Shown one piece after another: positions 32,057 to 43,213 of a DNA stretch of 64,000 bases (within the stretch, counting starts at the first letter, position 1; each line of letters opens with the position of its first letter). The notes under the pieces were generated by a model. It worked only from the letters and a program-made list of their open reading frames with translations, made no database searches and was not told where the DNA came from. The DNA comes from Symsagittifera roscoffensis (taxonomy: Eukaryota > Xenacoelomorpha > Acoela > Convolutidae). The stretch covers positions 27,329,378-27,393,377 of the forward strand of contig NC_087071.1 of assembly GCF_963678635.1 (NCBI RefSeq). Direction: 5' to 3'. The translations under genes were made by a program, and so were the position numbers.

Positions 32057-34663
32057 AAATTTTAATTTTTCTCCAACTCCTTTTTCTAATAACCTCAAAT
32101 CAAAACATAAACCCTTCCCCCCGCACAGGACCACAAGATTTATTAGTAACACATTACGATTGTGAAGAAAACGAAAAAAAAAACACTACACAAGTATGCA
32201 ATAAATCAAGTATCACAATGCGAAACAGAACCCCAAGCCATAGAAACAACAAATGTAATAGCGACACTCTATTCAAAAGCCCGAGCAACTACAGTTATAG
32301 GATATAAATTCACAGCAACATTTTCTGAAAAGAAAGTACATTGTTCACAATTCTCAAACGGAAATAAAAACCGACTTGACCATGAATCATTCTACCAGAG
32401 TAATATAGAACGACTTTTACATCTCAATCCCGAAGATTGTAAAAACGAGTTACTCCGACTAAACATCACAAAAAATAAAAGCACAGATAGAAAGATAGTG
32501 TATTTCCAAGTTTTTTCGGATTCTGTACATCAAGCAGAACTTGAAAGATATCAAGGACATATAAAACTAGATGAAAAGTACTCATATAACGGCGCACACG
32601 GACGATTAACTTATGATATACACGATAAACACTGGATAGCACACATTGGTATAAATGACCCATCAAACTGCAAAGCAGACACAAAAAACAAAGGATACCA
32701 AGAGATCATGTTTTTCCATTGGAAAATACAACTCGAAAAAATACAACTCACAAGAGATTTATCAGACAACACAATGATCTATCAAGGAATCAGATTACCT
32801 TGTAAAAACTACCAAGGTTATTGCGACCCTACAACACGAACACAAGCAACAATTGTTTGGTTCCCTGAAGACACATGTACAACATTTCAAGTAGCAAAAA
32901 TACACGCTCGTATGATAAAATTTCACGAAAAATATTTTATACAATCAATACCATATGAACAAGTAAATCCATTACGAAAAATAAGTTCTAATTTTAGAAA
33001 CATTCATAATATAGAAAATAAATTAACACGTTTTCAAATATATCAAGAAACAGAACTCGCATGTAAATATAAAAACCCACTTCACAAAACACAATACTCT
33101 GAAATATTAGTTGAATACGAAAATGGATTCGACATGACCACTGGAAAAATAAAAGTCGACCCATACGCCACAAGTCATCCCCTAAATGAAGGAACATCAT
33201 ATATACCAGTTAATTTTCAAAAGAATACAGGTCAACCTGGTGGACATTTAAAGCCCCAAGACGATCAAAGCACACGTTTACAAGAACTATCACTAATGAA
33301 TAGTACATATTTTGGTAATATCCACTATGATATTCACTTAGATATGAAACTAGACTACACGATTAGCCCAATTTTTCAAGAAATGTCACTCTCTGAATTA
33401 GAAACACTACACCAACTATGCGAATTAGAAAGAACACAAATATTAAAATCACTTGCACTAGCAGTATTAAAAATACCCTACGCAGGATATTTACTATCAG
33501 GAAATAGATCAAATTTTTTAGACTATGAAGGAAACATCTTATGGTTTTATACTTGTACTAAAAAAGTATCACCACTATACGTTTTTGAAGACAAACGATG
33601 CTATAAAAGAATCCCTATCTTTTATAAGAACAAAGTACATTTCGTTGACACACTTTCACGAAGAACCTATTTCTGGGATATCGCAGTCCCATGTGGATCA
33701 GAAAATAGCCACAATGTAGTACAACTAAACCCTGATGAAGATAAATATAACCTTCTCACCCCATACCCCACATTAATGCAATCACTCAAAAAATTTTCAC
33801 CAGAAAGCATTCGCGCTATTGCTCGAAACCCAAATATAGACTTACAATCAATAGGAATATATTCAAAGTCAGATATTCAACATCACATTCGAACACAACA
33901 ATTCCAAGAATTATTAACACAAATGGACACTATACAAAGACAATCAATTGACCAAAACTTACGCAAACTTGCAGAAACCGCAGGATTTGCAGACATCTAT
34001 ACGCAAGACTATAGCGGATATTTTAAAGATATTAAAGATTATATATATCTAAACGGTGAAAAATACCGTCCCCAAGATATATCACCCATCAATATTTTTA
34101 GCTTTGTAACACTCAAAAATGAAATTCTTGATTTTCTAGGATGGCCCTACTACATCTTAGAAAAATTGACTATTTTATACGCAATGTTTAACTTTATTGG
34201 ATTTCTTTTTTCACTTTTAAAAGGAATCTACAACACATGTGCTATACACACACAAGTAAACAGACAAGCAAGCGTAGCACGCATACTATTTGCAGGATTT
34301 TTTGGAATTTTTTCTACATCAATAAACAAAATTCTTTTAGATGCACAAATAAAAGAATACAACACAAAAATAGCTACAAGACAGAACACATACGACGAAG
34401 AACATAACAATGTAGACACAACGCCAACAGCACCACAGTTACCACCCCTGCCACATAACCATCCATTATCCCTAGTCCCACGTAATTTTCGAAATTTAGC
34501 CATAACACATAATCAAAATTTTCGACCAACCATATCACAAAGTCCCATCCAACATATAATGACACACCAATCACAAGATGATAATACTTATGAACAAATT
34601 ATAGAACAACCCCATACCACCGCTTTTCAGTCTCAAAATAATAATTTTTTTAGCCCACGATGA
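32044..34663 (+). pseudogene. env: env: large membrane glycoprotein, possibly jingchuvirus-type
   Basis: ATG at 32044 opens a signal peptide (ILKILIFLQLLFLIT), then a YDC motif. An A10 run at about 32172-32181 (one base longer than in element 2) breaks the frame; the main frame runs 32162-34663. About 870 codons in all. The ectodomain has many cysteines, sequons (NIT, NRS, NST), and a WFPEDTCTTFQ segment. Near the C-terminus lie two hydrophobic stretches (about 34160-34245 and 34280-34345), then a cytoplasmic tail with PTAP. The early YDC, the GYKFTATF...C segment and the W-P-x-x-C segment recall glycoproteins of jingchuviruses and those captured by LTR elements; this is from memory of pattern, not a search. 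Role: membrane fusion and entry, making the element retrovirus-like. Confidence 0.7.
34424..34435 (+). other. PTAP late-domain motif in env tail
   Basis: The tail reads TPTAPQLPPLP just after the membrane region. PTAP is the classical TSG101-binding budding motif of retroviruses. Element 2 keeps it (58680-58691) while neighbouring residues change (VDT to VEI). Confidence 0.6.
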
Positions 34664-36466
34664 GCCGACAACTTGGATCCCTACACCGTTCAAATTCCCA
34701 CCCAACCAACCTCACTACTCCCATTACAATAATACCACTTTTTGCTTTCCCGCCACCCGATTTCCCAACCAGTAATGTAACATCAGGCATGAATTCCGAT
34801 ACTAATTCACACATCTCAGTTTTATACTCCACATCACAACTCAATAACCCGAATATTGAAACCCCCGATGAATTTGCCGACTCTGAACCATCTCCATCCA
34901 ATAATTTTCCCACAAACCCCTCAATTTTTTCCCAACCCCCTTTTCAACCAATGACACCAAATAACCCTGTCCCCACCAATTCTACACCCTCTTATGCTTC
35001 CCAAGTCACTCCAACCTATTCTTCATATCATTCAGACCGATCATCCAATTCTCCTGATACCCCCAAATCTCCCCAGAACTAGATAATTTTATTACATTAC
35101 AACAACAACCCTACCACCTTGACACCCCCACCATAAACCACATTTCATCCACAATAGATTCATCCAACCCTCCTACCCCTACACCCTCTTCATTTTATAC
35201 CGAATCATTAGCACCATCATCCACATCTACTGAATCTTCACTCAGCACTAATAGAGCTTACCGCACTTTTAAAAGAAAGTTCCCCAACCATCCTTTCCCA
35301 GCAAAACCAGGAACAGCCCGTGAATATATAAATCACCCAAATCACACTAATACAAAAGAATTTTTAGCTATCACCTTACCCTCATTTCCACAATACACCT
35401 TAAACACCCCTCACGACACTAACGAGACACGTAACTTTGTAGACGAATACGTTTTAATGCCTACTCTTTCTTGGACCTCATATTATCATTTTACTAATCC
35501 CCTTTGCTTACCCTTATCTAACACTCACATCGATATAGAACGAAATAAAAACATGCTATATCGACTCACCACACCACTAACATCTAGACAATTTACCTAC
35601 ATTGGATATAAAAAATCACTAAAAACACACACTGCACCCCGAGCTAATGAATATACACTAGAATATTACGATCATAACATCATCAGAGCTAACCAAGATC
35701 AATTCTTAGACGACGATCGCTTCGCTAACCCACAAATCACCGAGAAATTTTTCATTAAAACACCATATGTATTTACACTAAATATCTTCGATCGCAAGTT
35801 TGACCACATTATTTCAGAAGCACTAACAGACACACAAGCCTACGAAAGTTTTAAAGAACGCTTCCAAACATTTTCACTAACCTTTCATTTCCTTGCACCA
35901 CATGAAAGAGATTTGCACTGCTCACACGATATTATGTTGCGCACTAAACAAACACACACATATACATATTATCGTTTATCCAAAATCACTTCGATCTACA
36001 CACTCCCTCCAGACAACCACACCATCGTTTTCAATTCATCAATTCCAAATACACCTCACCATTCTTTCTTAACTTCACATATTGCATTAAAGATACTAAC
36101 CTTCATGGTATTCTTCGAAATTATGATCCCATAACCCAAATGTATATTTTTTGTCCAATCACCAAGACCTTCAATGCAGAAGAAACCCGACCCTTCCTTA
36201 TCCCACACGAATTTGTTCAACCTATAGAAATCCCCATTTTAGAATTCATCCACAACACTAAATTCAATCACAAATTATATAATCTAATCCAAAACACACC
36301 TTATGAGTTTGCAGTTGGCACTGAAGAACTAACCACCATTAAAGCACTTCAATTGCTTTGGCCACTGCTTCAAACTAAAAATATCATCCGCATCTTAGCT
36401 AAACTACTAACAACTTCCGATCTCATCCACGACATCTTCCCCCACGGTTTCTTCCCTGACGACTAA
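34660..36466 (+). pseudogene. terminal ORF (~600 codons), unknown family, two frameshifts
   Basis: Starts with ATG inside the env stop (ATGA, 34660-34663). Residues 1-190 are Ser/Pro/Thr-rich; then a basic turn (TFKRKFPNHPF) and a folded-looking region (PTLSWTSYYHF, YIGYKKSLKTHTAPRANEY, FDRKFDHIISEALTDTQAY, PHGFFPDD at the end). Two single-base losses relative to element 2, at about 35075 and 35990, split it into pieces 34660-35082, 35085-36134 and a third ending 36466. Like the Met-less ORF it couples a Ser/Pro-rich N-half to a structured C-half, so a distant duplication is conceivable. No catalytic motif or signal peptide is seen. Confidence 0.6.
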
Positions 36467-36469
36467 CAG

Positions 36470-36553
36470 GTAAGTATGAATTATAGATATAACTAACTAA
36501 TTAAAATATTAGAAACTCACCATTCTTTATCCACGTCTTATTTAGCATTTTAG
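36470..36553 (+). promoter_or_regulatory. candidate 3' UTR intron just after the terminal ORF
   Basis: Four bases after the TAA, aacag|gtaagtat is a near-ideal donor (GT at 36470). A branch-like actaact lies about 20 bases on, and tttatttag / cattttag acceptors end at 36545 or 36553. Element 2 has gg|gtaagtat (60727) with actaac and tttag acceptors at 60802 or 60810. Confidence 0.4.
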
Positions 36554-37419
36554 CCTTCATCCAACGATCATCTGAAAAATTCACAAAAGAAAAATAAAAA
36601 ATAGCAAACTTCTTCAAAAACTGTTTAAAACTCTATTAATTTTTTGCACCAAATAATTAAATAAAAATAATACCAATGCAATAATTTAATTTATAAATTT
36701 TTTCCCAAATGCAGTAAATCTAATAATGATGAAAATTTGTAACTTAATTTTCCCCAACAACTAGCAGTAAAATTGAAATTCTATGTAGTAAATTAATAAG
36801 AATCAAATGCAGTACTAACCTTTTGATATTTCAATTCATTCGCACAAAGATTCTATCCACACTCGCACAGCTCGCCTACGAAGAATTGTTTAAAATAATG
36901 AATTTCAGTTTCAAGCTTTCACACTCAACAACTCTAACACACGATAACAAGTTTCAAACTTTCCTTCAACCCGGCTGGAAAGGAATTATATACTAAACAA
37001 AACTAACCAATGCAGCTTACTAAACACCACAACACATAGCATAACAGCATGACTAAGAAAAGGAAACCAACGGTACCCAAACCGGATTAACCCAGTTTAA
37101 AACTGGATAATTTATTCTTTTGAAGACTATTATAAAGTCTAAGAAAGAAATAATAAAACACAAAAAAGTCGAAAGACAAACCCATACCACAAACAATTTG
37201 ATTTTTGAAAAAAGGACACAACCAACAAAACATAAGAAAAACCACAACAAACCCAACATAAAACGTTGTCACATAACAGGACCTCTCACAAAAACCGCAT
37301 GCAATCATACTCCCACTCCTGGCCTAACCCACCAGAAGAGGACGTCCTGAGCATGCTCTATAGCCGGCCTAACCCACCGTGCTACATCCACGCTTTGTGA
37401 CCACACTCCTATTTTTAAT

Positions 37420-37447
37420 AAGAGCTACTCATGGGTGAGTAACTCTT
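37420..37447. promoter_or_regulatory. conserved 3' hairpin
   Basis: aagag(c)tactca-tggg-tgagtaactctt folds with 12-bp arms (one G-T or A-C step). Element 2 (61677-61704) has a different loop (aggg) and a different base at the odd position but keeps the fold. Could act in transport, packaging or polyadenylation of the RNA. Confidence 0.5.
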
Positions 37448-37804
37448 CAAAATAACTGAACTAAAACAAAAAGCTTTTGCGAAAACAACTAACTAAAATC
37501 ATAATTAAAAAATATTAAACTAATAAAAGTTTTATAAAATGTAAATTACATTATGCAATACATAGATCAGAATACAACACCAAGGACGAACATCCAAAGA
37601 CAAAACGATCCCACTACACTCGAGAAAGAATGGCCAACTACAATCAATATGCCGCTCACAATCACAACTCAAAGGATTTAGAGTACGACTTGACTTCGCA
37701 GAAAAGGACTTCATTGAACTAGACCAATGACCACCTCGATGTTCAAGTATACGTACAGATCCGAGTAACCAGGCATCCCTCCACGCACAATCTCCACGCC
37801 ATTC

Positions 37805-38008
37805 CTAGACAAGATCAAAACACAAAGAAGTTCTCATCAATGAAACAAAAAAACCTGACATAGCCAACCATTCTGAAATCAGATTTGAGTTTGTTGCAAA
37901 GACCCAGTCGTTGTCATGAGATGACACAACGATCGAACCTGGAACTTCTCTAACAAGAGAACCCAGAAGAAATATGATGTTCGCCAGAAACCAACGTCCA
38001 TCATCCAT
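37805..38008 (-). other. antisense ORF near the 3' LTR, doubtful coding
   Basis: The minus-strand frame MDDGRWFLANIIFLLG... of 67 codons is matched in element 2 (62066-62263) without indel over its first 55 codons; there I count about six silent and six replacing differences, somewhat fewer replacements than chance. The continuation (minus frame at 37714-37532) shows mostly replacements. Coding status is uncertain. Confidence 0.25.
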
Positions 38009-38060
38009 CCTTCGAATTGCAGAAAAACTATTCTAAAAAACTCTGTAAAACCCGGATGGG

Positions 38061-38470
38061 TGGAACCTGATCTAAACTACATTTTATGATTGGATAAATT
38101 AGATATTTTACCAATGTAAAGTATTTGATATTAACCAATCATGATCCATCTAACTAACAATCCACTTATTTGTAAGTGCTGAAATTACTTGTAATTTCAG
38201 CACCAGAGAGATTTGAATTTAACTTAGAAATTAGTTGACTCTCCAAGAAGACTTCAGCAACCGCAATAAACCAGTATACCCTAGATCTATTGAGCCTAGC
38301 AGAGACTAGTTAAACAACCTGAGACTAGATAGTATAAGAGTAAGATTAGGATTGGTATTAGACTAAGAAGTTGCACGAATCTATCCGGCCGAAAATAAGA
38401 TAGCGTGACGAGCAGACGGTGTACCCTTTCCGAAATTACTCTATGAGTTATACACTCCAGTCCTAACTCA
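38061..38470 (+). repeat. 3' LTR, element 1
   Basis: 410 bp, 99.5% identical to the 5' LTR, followed by the target duplication gtag. Confidence 0.95.
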
Positions 38471-38582
38471 GTAGCGTAAACAGTATATTGTTTGAACGAG
38501 GGGTTTCAAAAAAGCTTGGTTTTTTATTTAAGCCTTGGTTTTTATTCAAGTGCAATCCCTAAACTTTGCGGATGTTTTCTTT

Positions 38583-41500
38583 CTAAGTTTTTCCGCAGGT
38601 TTTGAATGTTACTGTTTGTTTAAGTATTTGTCCATACGAGCTTAGGCTGTACCTATCGAAATAATTCTCACATGTCTCGTCTTCAGGAGTTAGGATTCGG
38701 ATGTAGTCGACCACCATTGGTCCAGACACCAAGTCGAGCATAGCAGCATTTAAGCCTAGGAGACTCTTTTTCAGTAAAAAGCAAGGCAAACAAATTGCAA
38801 AAAGTTTAAAGATTTTTACACAAAAAATCGTCAGAAGCTTCCAGCATTTTTTAAGCCTGCTTCACCATAGATATTTGTGAATCATTTTTTTTTCAAAAAT
38901 GGAGCCCGGAAGCAATTTTTAGCCTTTTTTGTTGCATTTATTATCTTCTTGAATTAAACCGTTTAACAATTTTTGAGGTTTTATGAACATTCTATGAGAC
39001 CGAAAAAAAAAGACTAATAATATTTCCCTAACAACACATGATCATTGGATAATTGAAATTAAGTCATCGCTTAATAATGAAGTTTGTAAGTGATGGTTGG
39101 CTTAAACTTTAAAAGAGCCCTCCCGCCTGATACATGCCTGGTCCATCCCAATTGTTCACTCTCTTGGAGTGGAAACAGAGATCTGGATCAGTCTGGTAGA
39201 CCCCGTCCACTATCCAAGAGAAGGGAGCTCTTTTCGAATCAGGGACATCTCCTATCACTGCCAACTCCGCTTTCAAGGGGGATCCTGCCCATAAAACGAC
39301 TGATATTAAAGCACTACTGACATTACCCAAAATTTTTTTTACTGTTTCAGTCATCGAATTTATATTTATTAACAGAATTCAATTTAAATATTAAAAGTTC
39401 ACAACACAAAAAATGCTAATAGACAACATGGTGTCCGTTTCACTCCAGCTAGGTGTTCTCATCGCGCATCAAGTTAGAGGTTTGAGCTCAAAAAAATTAA
39501 AATTAAACAAAACGTCACCTGTTTTTCGAATAACTTCAAATTGCGACGTCAGGGCTTCTAACTTTCGTCTCAAAATAAGAGTGCTCTCTTGAAGAAACAG
39601 CATCTTATCAATCACGATAAAATACAATATATCAACCCCACCCCGCAACATGTGATCAATTTTCAATTCAAGTGTGTGAAATGATTTGAAAAAACTGAAA
39701 TATTCCTCTATGGTTGAATAAAAATAAAGTCGGAGATGTGAAAATTCTCGGGGAGTCGTCTCCTTTAAGCACGCTTTCTTTCTTCTTTACGGCCGCAGAG
39801 TTTCATTCTAGGACACGATAGAGTTTTATACTAGGACGCGAGGGATACTAGGGCACGATACTATCCACAATCCCGAAAGGGTTATGTTGGTGGTCAGAGT
39901 AAATCGACCGACCAAAGGATTACGCAACTTTTCCCTTGGTTTATGCTCTTTTCCGCTCTCCTCTTGCGTTTCCATTTAATTCGGCAAATCGTGGGCAGAA
40001 AAAGTAAGTTCTTGATTGCAAAGAAGATAAAAGCAATTAACACTGCCCTTAATGAGCTAACTACAATTTAACAAATTCTATAACGAAGCCCACGTTCTGC
40101 GGTCAATCGCTTCGTTTACTCGATTGTCAATCTTTGCTTGACTCGATTCCAAACTCGCCTACTCCAGCAGCGCAACTTGCTCACACAACTAAATCAACCC
40201 GGCACTATACTCGGGATCAAATCAGCTCATTTAATTAAATAACAATGGGAGACCCAACTAGCCTCGCTTCAAGCTTCCTCCACGCACCAATTGTTCTTCT
40301 CGGCTAGCTCAATCGTTCATTCACTAACTAAGAACCAACCGTTTGCTCTCTTAGCGTAAGTGTTCTGACTCTGGAAGGTTCTCCGGTACAATCCAGTTCC
40401 TCATCATGATTTACACTTAGTTTTAGTTAAATCACGCAATTCCTTATCAACCCTGTCATGCGCTTGAATCACTCATTCGCACATGGTTTATGACTACGGC
40501 CCTCACCCTGTCAACACTGCCACAATCGGTTTCTTTTATAAATCTTTTCACAGTCTTTATTTTAATCGCTGTGTTTACCCAGCGACTTTCCCAAGAACTT
40601 AATTTTAATTGTCCCGTTAACGGCATAATGAAAATAAAGACATTGAAAAGATCACTGAGTAAAAGAAGTTGAGTTGGGCTCAAGAGCTAAAGTTCAAGGA
40701 GGTCAAGAACTAGTTGGTTAGGACCGTATGACATACTAATCTCGGTGATAGGATAAGACTTTTTCTCTAAGTCGCTAATTCATTTCATGCATCTAAAAGT
40801 CCGATCTACACTCTATCGAAATCCGCCTTTCTTCCTATCAGGGGAACGCCAGTTGCTTGATAGGGGTCAAATTGTGCCAAAAAGTCAACTCAGGGGAGCT
40901 ACGTCAAAATTGTGCATCTATGTTACTTAGGATACCTACTTTCCATGCCATGCACCTATTACTGCCATTTTACTTTTTTTTTGTTTGACCAAGTTTCTAT
41001 TATTAACTCATTCGCTAAGCTATGCTGAACCCATTGTTTGCCATAACCAATTTAATTAGTTCCAAAACTTCAAGGTAAGAGCTACATCTCTATCAGTTTT
41101 TGCTTAAATTCCAAATAGATGAGTTCTGTACCAAATAAAAGTCAGGTGATCGATTCCTATTTCCCAGGGTGGGGCTGGGCAATGCGCCAGTTTCCGGTGT
41201 TATTACCAAGTTTTCTATGCAATTTTGAACCTGACCCGTGGTCAACCTTCAAAATTTGGGTTCATAATCTCAAAAGGGTTCTAAATATCAAGTTTCAACC
41301 ATATCCCATCAATAATTCCCAAGTTATCTTTTTTCTAAGGTCCATTATCACTTGCCCCGAGAAAAGGCTACTAACAGCGGAAGGAATCGTCGGAGGGGTT
41401 TCATTCACAAGAGGTCTTTTTTGGGGTTGGTGTCTAATGAATATTGCCGCTATAAAACCAATATTCCCTAGATTATTAGTTTGCGTAAATTGCCTGTTTC

Positions 41501-43213
41501 CGGTCTGAAGGGTGTTTTTTCAAGTGCTAATAGCTTCCGATCCAACCGTGAAAGGTGTTCTGGTCTGAAGGGTTTCTGTTTCCGATCTTTTTTGGGGTTG
41601 GTGTCTAATTTCTATTGCCGCCACAAAACCAAAAAGCATTCGCTTATTAACCTGCGTAAAGTGCCTATTTCCGGTCTGAAGGGTGATTTTTCAAGTGCTA
41701 ATAGCTTCCGATCCAACCGTCGGAAATGATTCATTTTATAACACAAGATGTATTTTACCACTACCAATCAACCCTCCAACTTTCAGCTCGCTGCCTTCAT
41801 TGGGACCTGGGGGTCTGATATTCTAAACTTGAGCTTCCCTCAACTAGGCCTACAACATACTAAAATTTCAGGCCAATAATGCCGCTAGTTGCTGATTTCT
41901 GATAGGGTTATTTTTAAACTTCCGGGAACCGTTATCCCTTACCCCCCATGGGTCCATTTTTTGTATGCAGGGGTCAAATCATCTCTATTAATGCCTCTCT
42001 GAGTTTCATAACATACGTTTTCTTAGTGCCATCTGAGGGGGGTTGGGGTTCATCAATTTTGTTGTTTTTCTGTTTTCTGAAATAGGAGTGAACGAATTCT
42101 TCGAGTATTGAACTAGATTGGGCAAACATTTTGGGCTTTACTTAAGTTAATGACTAATCGATCTTACGCTCAGGTTTCTATTGTATGTAATACAGTAGAA
42201 TCGCCAACTCTACAAGAGACATTGCTTGTATAATTATCTCGAATTTTATCGCAGAATTATATCTGGCCTAAGTTAGAATGCTTGCCATAATTTTTGAATT
42301 AGTATTTTGAAGTTGTATTTTATCGCCTGAGCATCGAATAACTTCGTTGAGTCATCACCAGCTCTCTCCATTAGCAAAGAAGTATTCTGGGAAGTACTGA
42401 ATTCCAGTTCACTCATTGTTGCTGATATTTCTTGGTTCAAATAGTCGTTAAGAAAGATCAAATTCCTTTCTAAGTGTAGGATTCGCACTAAAATGCAAAA
42501 AAGTTTCAATAGTTTCCATTTTTTAATTGCTCTGCTAAAATTTATGTGCGTTTCTGAAAATGTGGTTATCGTCTTTAAATGTAGACAATCTCAAAACTTA
42601 GCCGAAATCTTCCAGAACTTTCAAAAAATCTCAATCGTAGTCGTCAAAATATTTTCAAATCTGTCTTTATTTTTAAGACAAACCTAAATTTAATATTCAG
42701 GCAACTTTGGCACCACCATGCCAACTTTGAGAGCAACGCGCAACCAGAAAACATATTGTTTTTTTTTATTCTAAGATTTTCAGAAAAATTTAAGCGTCGG
42801 TATTTTTCTTCAACGCACCCCTCCCCTCTTGCCCGCACCTCTGTCCATAAAATCATGCGCACGCTCTCATGTGTAAAAACTAACAGTGGCATATTTAAAG
42901 CAAATTATGATAAATCGGTTTTGATTACATACTTTTATAGAATAAATTGCCTGCGGCCAAGAATTTTTTGACAAAAAGGTTTTTTTTAGTGTTTTTGAGA
43001 GAAACACTGAATGGTCATTCTTTGAAATTCGGCGTATTTGTTTCGCGAAATTAACTGATCCGGTCCTGAATTATACGAAGGTCAGACTATTACGTTGCAG
43101 ACTGCCAACAAGCTGTGAAGTGGTGATCTGCAACTGGATGATAGTAGCCAAGTTTTGTTCAGCCTCAGTAATCATACGTGTTCTTGACTCCAAGTCATTC
43201 TCAATGGCAGAGA
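38583..43213 (-). CDS. spliced host gene: coiled-coil protein with a C-terminal discoidin-like domain (5' end not found)
   Basis: Five minus-strand exons fit together, all phase 1: 43213-43094 (SAIENDLESRTRMITEAEQN), 42487-42359 (RILHLERNLIFLNDYLNQEI), 39707-39519 (KMLFLQESTLILRRKLEALT), 39299-39138 (IVDGVYQTDPDLCFHSKRV) and 38755-38583 (MLDLVSGPMVVDYIRI to stop TAG). Acceptors are TTTAG, TTTAG, CATAG, ATCAG and CCTAG; donors GTAATA, GTGATG, GTGACG, and a GC donor (CAG|GCATGT) for the fourth. The first three exons are heptad-like helices; the last two have the VDG...C...W...LDL...IRI pattern of F5/8C-type carbohydrate-binding domains. Secretion is likely but no signal-peptide exon was fixed. 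Exon joins are inferred from phase and consensus, not from transcripts. Element 1 sits just beyond its stop codon and element 2 upstream. Confidence 0.5.
39708..42358. other. large intron of the coiled-coil gene with repeat-derived DNA
   Basis: The 2.65 kb between exons 42359 and 39707 is less AT-rich than its surroundings from about 39770 to 41730 and unlike flanking host sequence, suggesting an old insertion. A local tandem repeat lies at 41416-41730. The open frames here show no protein family. Confidence 0.4.
41416..41730 (+). repeat. two-copy direct repeat (~170 bp unit)
   Basis: ttttttggggttggtgtcta, gtttccggtctgaagggtg and agtgctaatagcttccgatc recur in order at 41416 and 41588. The units differ at many places; the phrase ggtctgaaggg occurs a third time at about 41562. 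Confidence 0.75.

Larger units (their letters stand above)
36554..38060 (+). other. 3' non-coding region of element 1
   Basis: About 1.5 kb with no plus-strand gene. It contains a 13-bp direct repeat ggcctaacccacc (about 37322 and 37368), a cagttt/aaactg hairpin near 37095, and a 12-bp-arm hairpin (37420-37447). The block before the LTR ends ccggatggg, the only purine-rich stretch and a poor polypurine tract; it is identical in both elements. Confidence 0.5.
15493..38470 (+). mobile_element. giant env-bearing Ty3/gypsy-type LTR element, copy 1 (22,978 bp, with internal tandem duplication)
   Basis: Bounded by 410-bp LTRs that begin tggaacct and end aactca, with target duplication gtag on both sides. 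Gene order is leader, small basic ORF, gag, PR-RT-RH, a second full gag-PR-RT-RH-INT, two small membrane ORFs, a Met-less Ser/Pro-rich ORF, env glycoprotein, and a terminal ORF. RT before INT, the GPY/F module and the 4-bp target duplication place it in Ty3/gypsy (Metaviridae). The LTRs differ at only 2 of 410 positions, so insertion is recent, yet the coding region has a 1.3-kb deletion, three in-frame stops in gag-pol and several single-base frameshifts. It lies about 110 bp beyond the stop codon of the neighbouring host gene. Confidence 0.93.

Noticed and set aside
37053-37350. Opposed frames: plus Lys-rich 76 codons and minus hydrophobic 68 codons, both conserved in element 2
   Set aside because: Both strands look equally open and the whole segment is conserved at the DNA level; nothing favours either as a protein.
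41119-41729. Two plus-strand frames of 129 and 82 codons
   Set aside because: They run through a two-copy DNA repeat in the intron of the coiled-coil gene and show no domain or conservation.
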